Positions 57,212-64,000 of a DNA stretch of 64,000 bases are shown one piece after another. Within the stretch, counting starts at the first letter, position 1. The number at the start of each line of letters is the position of its first letter. The notes beneath the pieces were generated by a model. That model searched no databases. It saw only the letters and a program-made list of their open reading frames with translations, and was not told the origin of the DNA. Source of the DNA: Marinobacter salicampi (GTDB lineage Bacteria; Pseudomonadota; Gammaproteobacteria; Pseudomonadales; Oleiphilaceae); the NCBI RefSeq assembly GCF_011074795.1, contig NZ_JAAMPF010000004.1, positions 1 to 64,000 of the forward strand. Direction: 5' to 3'. The position numbers and the translations under genes are program-made.

Positions 57212-58852
57212 CTAGGTCATTTTTCCTTCCGCAATCAATAGCTTCCGCTCATGATTCAGCCCTTTCATCAGGCTGTAGCACATCACCAGCAGTACGAAAG
57301 TGAAGGGTAGCCCGGCACTGACGGCGCCTGCCTGGAGCGCACTCATGGCATCGCCGCCGCCACCGAAAATCAGCGCTGCAGCTATGGCACCCTCCATCAC
57401 TACCCAGAACACCCGCTGGCCGGTGGGCGCATCGGTCTTGCCGCCGGCAGTGATGCTGTCAATGACCAGAGAGCCCGAGTCGGATGAGGTTACGAAGAAC
57501 ACCAGTACCAGAAGAATCGCCAGGAAGGAGCTTATCGCCGTGAACGGGATATTCTCGAGCATCTGGAACATGGCCAGTGGCACCGACGTCAGGCCGTCAG
57601 AGGCCAGCGCGCCGATCTCGTTCTGGATCTGGTCCAGAGCCGAGCCACCAAAGGTGCTCATCCACAGCACAGTGATCAGGGTGGGTATGATCAGTACCGC
57701 AGTCACGAATTCACGAACTGTGCGGCCCTTGGACACCCTGGCGATGAACATGCCTACGAAAGGCGACCAGGAGATCCACCACGCCCAGTAGAACACGGTC
57801 CAGCCATGGAACCAGGTCTCGTCTTCACGGCCGAACGGGTTACTCAATGGAATGATATTAGTGGCATAGCTCGAGGCTGTGGTCCAGACGGTGCCCAGGA
57901 TCGCCATGGTGGGACCGGCGAACAGTACGAAGAAAAGGAGGAATCCGGCAACGATCATATTGATGTTGCTGAGTACCTTTACACCGCCCTCAAGGCCCCG
58001 GAGCACTGACAACAGCGCTACAAAGGTCACACCTACGATGATGGCCATCTGAACATTCATGCCTCCGTCTATGGCCGGAAACAGATAGGCGAGACCGGCG
58101 GAGGCCTGCTGGGCACCAAAGCCAAGGGATGTTGCAAGGCCAAAGATGGTCGCAAGTACGGCCAGAATATCAATGAGGTGGCCAGGCCAGCCCCAGACAC
58201 GGTCACCCAGGATCGGAAAGAACGCTGACCGGATGGTCAGTGGCATGCCCTTGTTGTACGTAAAGAAGGCCAGGGACAAAGCCACCACCGCATAGATTGC
58301 CCACGGGTGGAGGCCCCAATGATACATGGTGCCCCCCATGGCAAGCTCGGCGGCTTCCGGGGTATTGGCTTCCACGTTGAAGGGCGTGCCGTACCAGCCG
58401 GTATAGTAAGCCACCGGTTCCGCCACTGCCCAGAACATCAGACCGATACCCATGCCGGCTGCGAACAGCATCGAGAACCAGGAAAGACGGGTGAACTCGG
58501 GCTTGGCGTCAACGCCACCGATGCGTATCTTGCCGACCGGCATCACGATCAGAGCGAGGGAGAACAGCACGAAAATGTTCGCGCTGAGCAGGAAGAACCA
58601 GTCAAAACCCGATATGGCTCCATTCTTGGCCCCGTCCAGCAATTCCTTCGACAGCGAAGGAAACATCAGTGTGCCAACGACGAAAAGGACAATCAGCACG
58701 GATGTCACTGGAAACACAATATTGTGCATGTCAAAGCCGTACTTCTTGACGTTATCCTGACCCGCCACGTAGTCGGTTTGATATTCGTCTTCCAAAGCCT
58801 TGCCCACAGGGGAACCCCCTCTTGTTGTGTATGTGAAATTGGTAGAGCCCAA
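57212..58852 (-). CDS. BCCT-family betaine/choline/carnitine transporter
   Basis: A 546-aa, 12-TM secondary transporter for quaternary ammonium osmolytes or precursors. Hallmarks are GMGIGLMFWAVAEPVAYY (TM region 3), TMYHWGLHPWAIYAVV and the signature FYWAWWISWSPFVGMFIARV. The C-terminal tail after the last helix is short (~15 residues), unlike osmosensing BetP with its long cytosolic tail. Substrate cannot be read from the sequence alone. A 14-bp near-palindrome lies upstream (58904-58917). Confidence 0.93.
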   Translation of the reverse strand: MGSTNFTYTTRGGSPVGKALEDEYQTDYVAGQDNVKKYGFDMHNIVFPVTSVLIVLFVVGTLMFPSLSKELLDGAKNGAISGFDWFFLLSANIFVLFSLALIVMPVGKIRIGGVDAKPEFTRLSWFSMLFAAGMGIGLMFWAVAEPVAYYTGWYGTPFNVEANTPEAAELAMGGTMYHWGLHPWAIYAVVALSLAFFTYNKGMPLTIRSAFFPILGDRVWGWPGHLIDILAVLATIFGLATSLGFGAQQASAGLAYLFPAIDGGMNVQMAIIVGVTFVALLSVLRGLEGGVKVLSNINMIVAGFLLFFVLFAGPTMAILGTVWTTASSYATNIIPLSNPFGREDETWFHGWTVFYWAWWISWSPFVGMFIARVSKGRTVREFVTAVLIIPTLITVLWMSTFGGSALDQIQNEIGALASDGLTSVPLAMFQMLENIPFTAISSFLAILLVLVFFVTSSDSGSLVIDSITAGGKTDAPTGQRVFWVVMEGAIAAALIFGGGGDAMSALQAGAVSAGLPFTFVLLVMCYSLMKGLNHERKLLIAEGKMT

Positions 58853-58903
58853 AATGCGCGGAACGCACCCGATCGTCTTATTTACTCAACAATTATTTAG
58901 GTT

Positions 58904-58917
58904 ACAGACCGGTCAGT
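58904..58917. promoter_or_regulatory. Palindromic operator candidate upstream of the BCCT gene
   Basis: ACAGACCGGTCAGT is palindromic at 12 of 14 positions around GACCGGTC. It resembles operators of TetR-type repressors. It lies 52-65 nt upstream of the BCCT start in the 231-nt divergent gap. Confidence 0.35.
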
Positions 58918-59083
58918 TTATTGTTTCGAGCACGAAAGATCAAAGTCTTACCCAAAAACGACCAATAATCGAACCCATAACGAAACAAAAACGTCAGAAT
59001 CAGAACTGTTTCCTTGTCAGCACCCTGAAGTGATGGTTTTCTTCCCTGCACAAAAATAAATCGCTTCTGCAGGAGACAGGGAC

Positions 59084-59731
59084 ATGTTCTACAACGGCCG
59101 TTTCGGCGGGATATTACTGGCGCTCGCATTGGCCATTCCGCCAGTGCTGGCGGACAACAGGGAAGGTAGCTGGTACGAGGTCGGTGAGAATAATTCGGTC
59201 AAACTCTGGCGCCTGGATGTGCCCGGCGAGGCCCTGCCCGGTTTTCGCGGAGAGATAATGATTGAAGGTCCTGCCGAGGCGGTGCTGGCCCAGGTTCAGG
59301 ATGTAGATAGCCATACGGAATGGATGTATCGCTGCGCAGAAGCTCGCGGTGTAGAAAAACTTGATGAGCACAGTACCGTTGCCTACAACCGAACAGACTC
59401 GCCCTGGCCTGCAGCTGACCGCGATGTGGTGGTAAAAACCAGTGTTACCCGGAGCCAGGGTGGCAAAATCCTGCAAATGGCCTTCCAAAATGTGGAGTCC
59501 GACCAGGTCCCCAGGAAGGAGGGCGTGGTCCGCATGCCCCGGCTTGAAGGCGCCTATACGATGACCGAGGTCGGCCCGAATCAGACACGGGTCACCTACC
59601 AGGTGGAAGTGGATATCGGCGGCAGGATTCCGGGCTGGATCGCCTCGATAGTGGCCCGGGATCTGCCTGTCAAAACACTGACCAGTTTGCGGGCGCGGGT
59701 GGAAAGCGAGAGGCTGGTTTCGTCAAAGTAG
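59084..59731 (+). CDS. START-domain exported protein
   Basis: A 215-aa protein with a Sec signal peptide (about 1-23, ending PPVLA). The body fits a START lipid-binding fold seen in gammaproteobacterial homologues: VQDVDSHTEWMYRCAEARGV, DSPWPAADRDVVVKTSV and TRVTYQVEVDIGGRIPGWI. Ligand is unknown; periplasmic lipid binding is inferred. The ATG has AGGAG upstream. It is divergent from the BCCT gene. Confidence 0.85.
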   Translation: MFYNGRFGGILLALALAIPPVLADNREGSWYEVGENNSVKLWRLDVPGEALPGFRGEIMIEGPAEAVLAQVQDVDSHTEWMYRCAEARGVEKLDEHSTVAYNRTDSPWPAADRDVVVKTSVTRSQGGKILQMAFQNVESDQVPRKEGVVRMPRLEGAYTMTEVGPNQTRVTYQVEVDIGGRIPGWIASIVARDLPVKTLTSLRARVESERLVSSK

Positions 59732-59802
59732 CATGACCGGGATAAAACCTCTCTTGTCGAGGGCTACCCACCGGGAGTGGTGAGCTGGGGGCATTCGAGC
59801 GC

Positions 59803-62406
59803 TTACAGCGTCCCTGTCGGTGGGTTGATCTGGTCCCTCAGGAGTTCCTCGAACTGGTCAGCGCTCACAGGCCTTGAAAAAAGGAAACCCTGGGCATAGT
59901 CGCAGCCAACCGAACGCAGCCACAGGCGCTGATCCTCTGTCTCGACCCCCTCGGCGACGATCTTGAGCCCGAGTTTATGCCCCATGACTATGATGCTCTC
60001 GGCGATGGTTCGACTGCTCGCGTTGCTGGCCATATCCTGCACAAAGGACTGGTCGATCTTGAGATAGTCTACATCGAATTTCTTGAGGTAGGCCATGGAG
60101 GAATAGCCGGTACCAAAGTCATCAATGGACAACTCGATGCCTGCACTCTGAAGCTCCAGGAGTTTGTCTGACGTGGTGGGCGTGGCATTCAGGATAACCC
60201 CTTCGGTGATCTCGACTGAGATGCTGTTGCCCGGCAGCCCCATCTGTTTGAGGTGAGCCGCCCAGTCCATACTGTGGCCACGGTCCTCGAACTGAACGGG
60301 GGATTTATTGATACTGATCTGGAAGGTCCGCCCGAGCAATCGGCTCCACTTCCTGGAAAAGATTGCGGCCTCCGAAAACACCCAGTTACCCAGGAGCTTG
60401 ATCTGGCCAGTCTCTTCCGCAAGGGTGATGAACTCTTCCGGGAGTAGCAGGCCCCGGGTGGGATGCTCCCATCGGATCAGTGCCTCAGCCTTGACGATGC
60501 GACTATCGGCAAGGCGGACGATCGGCTGGAAACACAACCTGAGCTGGTTCCCAGCCAGGGCGTGACGCAGATCCGCCTGCAAGCGCAACCGGCTGAGTGC
60601 CGCCTCCTGGAAAATTCGTCTGAAGAAGCTGAACTGGCTTCGGCCATTATTCTTGGCGATGTACATCGCCTGGTCAGCATTTCTGATCAAGTCGGCCGGC
60701 TCGACGGCGTCGAGCGGATAAAGCGTAATACCAATGCTACCCGATAGATAACAGACGCTGCCATGAACCTTGAAGGGACGCGCCAGCTCATCAAGAATCT
60801 TCTGGGCGGTGGTTTCGACATGGGCCGCGTCATCCAGTTCGGTCAGAATAACGGTAAACTCATCGCCGCCAAGCCGGGCCACCGTGTCGGATTCCCGGAT
60901 ACTGGAGCGGATTCGAGCCGCGGCCTGGCTCAACAACTCGTCCCCGGCACCGTGGCCGTATAGGTCGTTCACTTCCTTGAAGCGATCAAGATCCAAAAAA
61001 AACAGGGCGATTGATGTACCGTTGCGCTGGGCGTGCTTGACTTCAAAATTCAAGCGGTCGCGGAATAGTCGCCGGTTAGGCAGGTTGGTCAGGCTGTCGT
61101 AATTGGCCTCCCGCCATATCCGGTCACTGGCTTTCTTGCGCTCGGTAATGTCTCGGCTCGTGCCCGCGATGGCCTCAACCTGGCCCCACTCGTCGACAAC
61201 CGGGACCAGGATATACTCAAAAATCCAACCACGGCCGGACGGACCGGTAAACGGTACTTCAGCCCGGACAGGCTGTCGGGAGGCTGCCACTTCCCGGACG
61301 TGATCCGTAATCTGCTTCCCTTTCTCTGTGGTGAAGCCGAGTTCCGGGGCGGTTTTACCCGGCAAGGTTGCCGGTTCCACTTCAAGTTGTTCTGAAAAAG
61401 CACGGTTGGCATACTGCAAACGGCCGTCGAGGTCGAATACATAGCTCTGGTCTGCCGTTGAAGTCAGCATGGACTCGAACAATCTTCGTTGCTGCTCTTT
61501 TTCCTTAATCGCCGACTCAGCTTTCTGACGCGCTTCCCTTTCTGCCTTAAGGGCCTGATTGCGCTCAGTAACGTCCCGCATGAACAGTGAGGAACCGATC
61601 AGCGTGCCCATCTCTTCGCGGACACTGGAAATGGCAATTTCAACCTGGGCAAAGCCAGACGATGTCGAAATGTTCGCCTCGGTAGTGATGGCCTCATCAA
61701 GGGAACGAACTTCATCCAGGTGGCCGGCCAGGGTTTCAGTCCAGAATGGCAAACGAGCCACCGGTTGGCCTACCGCCTGCTCGGCACCGACACCGAAGAG
61801 CCGTTGGGCGCCCTCACTCCAGTAAAGAACCCTGTCTGTAGAATCCAGCGAGACAATCGCATCATGGGCCTGGGCAAGGAGGTTCTTGAGATAATGGTCC
61901 GAAAGCACCAGCCGGCGATAGTCATGGCTATCAACCGGCTTTGGGGTACCGATACGGACATTCGCCCGGTCAAGTGTTGTGCGAAGCTGAACCCGTCGCC
62001 GGCTCATCTGCGCCGACTCGACGATCAGGGTTGGGACAGCGCTACTTTCAGGGTCTACGATCGACCAGTTGGAGCCAATCATCGGTGCACGGCTTAGCTC
62101 GCGCTTGAATTTGCCAAGCTCGAGGGCATCCGGCGCAAAGATAAACCGGGTCAGGCGCCATTGGACTCGTATACGCCGGGCGAGGGCCATGACACCAGCA
62201 ATGCCGGGGCCGAAGACCACGACTGCAATGGGCTCCCCCGCAATTTCTACCCGTTCAAGCTGATCAAACACCTCCGCCGCCACCGTCATGGTCACTGTCA
62301 GCCCCATGGCCCGCACTTCATCAGCTGCGTTCTCCAGCGCCACCGAACCCGGTGAATCGGGTGAAGCGACGATGATAATTTGCTGATGACCCGGGGATAA
62401 ACTCAC
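59803..62406 (-). CDS. PAS-PAS-GGDEF-EAL c-di-GMP signalling protein
   Basis: A ~867-aa cytoplasmic protein. Residues ~1-170 form a domain I do not recognise, possibly receiver-like (IIIVASPDSPGSVALENAAD, then FIFAPDALELGKF). Two PAS domains follow (about 180-310 and 320-435). The GGDEF domain has RLGGDEFTVIL intact, with an RxxD inhibitory site (RESD) five residues before it. The EAL domain has EALIRWEHP, SIDDFGTGYSSMAYL, KIDQSFV and EGVET, all intact. Both cyclase and phosphodiesterase activity are possible. GTG at 62406 overlaps the upstream stop (GTGA); an in-frame GTG at 62442 is an alternative. Confidence 0.9.
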   Translation of the reverse strand: MSLSPGHQQIIIVASPDSPGSVALENAADEVRAMGLTVTMTVAAEVFDQLERVEIAGEPIAVVVFGPGIAGVMALARRIRVQWRLTRFIFAPDALELGKFKRELSRAPMIGSNWSIVDPESSAVPTLIVESAQMSRRRVQLRTTLDRANVRIGTPKPVDSHDYRRLVLSDHYLKNLLAQAHDAIVSLDSTDRVLYWSEGAQRLFGVGAEQAVGQPVARLPFWTETLAGHLDEVRSLDEAITTEANISTSSGFAQVEIAISSVREEMGTLIGSSLFMRDVTERNQALKAEREARQKAESAIKEKEQQRRLFESMLTSTADQSYVFDLDGRLQYANRAFSEQLEVEPATLPGKTAPELGFTTEKGKQITDHVREVAASRQPVRAEVPFTGPSGRGWIFEYILVPVVDEWGQVEAIAGTSRDITERKKASDRIWREANYDSLTNLPNRRLFRDRLNFEVKHAQRNGTSIALFFLDLDRFKEVNDLYGHGAGDELLSQAAARIRSSIRESDTVARLGGDEFTVILTELDDAAHVETTAQKILDELARPFKVHGSVCYLSGSIGITLYPLDAVEPADLIRNADQAMYIAKNNGRSQFSFFRRIFQEAALSRLRLQADLRHALAGNQLRLCFQPIVRLADSRIVKAEALIRWEHPTRGLLLPEEFITLAEETGQIKLLGNWVFSEAAIFSRKWSRLLGRTFQISINKSPVQFEDRGHSMDWAAHLKQMGLPGNSISVEITEGVILNATPTTSDKLLELQSAGIELSIDDFGTGYSSMAYLKKFDVDYLKIDQSFVQDMASNASSRTIAESIIVMGHKLGLKIVAEGVETEDQRLWLRSVGCDYAQGFLFSRPVSADQFEELLRDQINPPTGTL

Positions 62407-63563
62407 AGTAGGGGTAGCCCCAGAAGTGCACGCCCTGTCCACCCATGGAGAATATCAGTCGTCGGGGACATCACGTGGCTTGCCCTGGCGTCCCTTAGCA
62501 TTTGGGCTACTCGACTGTTTTCCCGATAGGCCTGGCCCCCGCAGATGGTCATCGCATCGTTCGCTAGCCTGACAGCGGTCTCTCCAGCGTCGGCCTTGCA
62601 TGCGAGAATGAAGGGGAGCGCATCCGGGTGGTTAAGATCACCGCGGGTTGCGGCTTCCCGAATCAGGCTGCGGGTCTTTTCAAGGGCAATCCACATCTCG
62701 GCGAAACGGGTCTGCAGAGTGACTACTTCCGCCAGCAGCTCGCCGGAGTGGCTGTGCCGGCGTGTACGCAGATGCTCAGAAGCGACGTCGACGGCAGACT
62801 GCGCAATACCCAGATAGGTGCCCGCCATCGCCATCAGGAAGTACGGAGCCACCACTTCGAAGACATACCAGACTTGGTCCCCTTCCTCGCCCAGCAGGTT
62901 GGCCCTGGGTACGCGGGCATCAGTAAAGCATAGCCCCCGCGATGAATTGCCACGCATGCCAAAGCCTTTCCAGGGGTCAAGCCACTGCATGCCATCGGTA
63001 TGGCGATCCACCACTAGGCAATTAAAATCACCGGGCTCAGCCTGGCCGTCAGCGGCCATAGTAGAGACGACGTAGGAGTCAGCGCGGCCGCCGTTGGTTA
63101 CAAACTGCTTGGTCCCGTTGAGGATAAAATCATCCCCACGCGTCACGACGTGGGTTTCGGGGATGTAGAAATGCGCCCCTGTGCCACTTTCAGCCAACGC
63201 AAGCGACGTAATATGCTCTCCCCTTGCGATGGGCCGCAGGTAGCGGTCCTGCTGTAGCTGGGTCGCCTTGGCAGCAATGACCGCGGTGCCAACGCAATGC
63301 ATGCCAAAGCAAAGCGCGGTGGAGGGGCATGCCTTCGCGATCAGCTCAGTCAGTACGCTGAGGCCTAGCAGGCCCTGACCATGCCCGCCAAGTGCTTCCG
63401 GAACCTGAAGCCCCAGAAGACCCTCTTCTGCAAGGGCCTTCATTGATCGCTCCGGCCAGTCGCAATCGCGGTCGACCTGCTCCGCAAAAGGCGCGACGTA
63501 CTGTTCAACTACCCGCTCAGTTCTGGCCAGAAGGTCGATCAGCTTGGGCGTCATCTTATTCAT
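62403..63563 (-). CDS. Acyl-CoA dehydrogenase family flavoprotein
   Basis: A 386-aa protein with the full acyl-CoA dehydrogenase fold: EEGLLGLQVPEALGGHGQG, LALAESGTGAHF, FILNGTKQFVTNGGRAD and MTICGGQAYRENSRVAQMLRDAR. In most members the catalytic Glu sits in YEGT shortly after RDAR; here that stretch is SHVMSPTTDIL, without Glu. It also lacks Glu at the alternative isovaleryl-CoA-type site. It may be a flavin enzyme with another chemistry or a binding protein. A -10 TATACT (63595-63600) lies upstream. Translationally coupled to the c-di-GMP gene. Confidence 0.85.
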   Translation of the reverse strand: MNKMTPKLIDLLARTERVVEQYVAPFAEQVDRDCDWPERSMKALAEEGLLGLQVPEALGGHGQGLLGLSVLTELIAKACPSTALCFGMHCVGTAVIAAKATQLQQDRYLRPIARGEHITSLALAESGTGAHFYIPETHVVTRGDDFILNGTKQFVTNGGRADSYVVSTMAADGQAEPGDFNCLVVDRHTDGMQWLDPWKGFGMRGNSSRGLCFTDARVPRANLLGEEGDQVWYVFEVVAPYFLMAMAGTYLGIAQSAVDVASEHLRTRRHSHSGELLAEVVTLQTRFAEMWIALEKTRSLIREAATRGDLNHPDALPFILACKADAGETAVRLANDAMTICGGQAYRENSRVAQMLRDARASHVMSPTTDILHGWTGRALLGLPLL

Positions 63564-63594
63564 TAGGAACTGGCTCTCTCAGCATTTAAACGCG

Positions 63595-63600
63595 AGTATA
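63595..63600 (-). promoter_or_regulatory. Probable promoter -10 of the acyl-CoA dehydrogenase gene
   Basis: On the minus strand TATACT, close to the -10 consensus, lies 32 nt before the start codon. The -35 is weak. Confidence 0.4.
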
Positions 63601-63760
63601 CCGGAAGCATAAAAATGGTGCGTTAATGCTCTCCATGACTGGGCCGCTTGCGATACCCGTGTCGACAAAGGCTGACGTGGCGAAGCTATACGATGCTTAA
63701 GGAAGTGGGCAGTGCTTGGGCCGCGGGCCAATACACGGCTGGTGAGAACACCTCAGAACG

Positions 63761-63790
63761 AAAAAACCCGGTCCTTCCGGAACCGGGCTT
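63761..63790 (-). terminator. Terminator of tRNA-Pro
   Basis: On the minus strand a GC-rich hairpin (CCCGGT 63767-63772 with ACCGGG 63782-63787) is followed by a T6 run (63761-63766). Confidence 0.9.
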
Positions 63791-63800
63791 CTCATCAAAC

Positions 63801-63879
<79 letters not shown>

Positions 63880-64000
63880 CGCCGTGGAAGCCGACCGGCT
63901 TGAGCGGTCCGCGTTCCGCCAAAGAGTGTTAACTCAATGGCTTAGCGGAGCGCAGTCTACACCAGCTCCCGCTAAAAATAAACACTCAATCCGAGGTTAT

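Overview
The window reads as chromosomal DNA of a marine or halotolerant gammaproteobacterium, most like Marinobacter. That is an inference from gene order, moderately high GC and a glucosylglycerate (compatible solute) gene set; no database search was possible. It is mostly ordinary housekeeping chromosome with several accessory islands. No insertion sequence, prophage, CRISPR array or rRNA was seen.

Layout. (1) 1-220: the window opens inside an initiator tRNA-fMet unit on the minus strand. A truncated copy sits at the edge, a broken half-copy at 106-140, and a near-consensus promoter at 190-218. (2) 220-15163: a long minus-strand run in transcription order rpsB, tsf, pyrH, frr, uppS, cdsA, dxr, rseP, bamA, skp, lpxD, fabZ, lpxA, lpxB, rnhB. 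It covers translation, nucleotide, isoprenoid, phospholipid, outer-membrane assembly and lipid A functions. (3) 15504-22668: plus-strand map, glnD, dapC, an arsC/yffB-type gene, dapD, dapE (nitrogen sensing and lysine/diaminopimelate synthesis). (4) 22717-28034: slyX, a membrane-anchored cold-shock-domain protein, an unrecognised small protein, a solitary Clp_N/AAA protein, a ManC-type GDP-mannose enzyme and a PEP-CTERM protein. (5) 28292-33088: a four-gene minus-strand operon encoding what looks like complete glucosylglycerate synthesis, phosphorolysis and glycerate recycling. (6) 33330-37337: selO, fumarase, an enoyl-CoA hydratase. (7) 37679-46559: three large predicted outer-membrane lipoproteins, a VolA/Pla-1-type lipase and two tandem penicillin-acylase-family Ntn hydrolases. 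(8) 46807-52901: a membrane diguanylate cyclase, a CaiB-type CoA transferase/racemase, an AraC regulator, a periplasmic hypothetical, rmuC. (9) 53204-57054: a small hypothetical, then a coupled trio: retropepsin-like 'zinc protease' lipoprotein, inactive transglutaminase with 7 TM helices, RimK-type ATP-grasp ligase. (10) 57212-64000: BCCT transporter, START-domain protein, a PAS-GGDEF-EAL protein coupled to an unusual acyl-CoA dehydrogenase, tRNA-Pro(GGG).

How parts work together. Osmoadaptation recurs (glucosylglycerate cycle, BCCT transporter), as do cell-surface lipid/acyl chemistry (three lipoproteins) and c-di-GMP signalling (two GGDEF proteins). Best candidates for undescribed biology are the RimK/transglutaminase/protease trio, the lipoprotein acylase pair beside the lipase, the solitary Clp_N-AAA protein, and the broken tRNA-fMet with an apparently inverted half.
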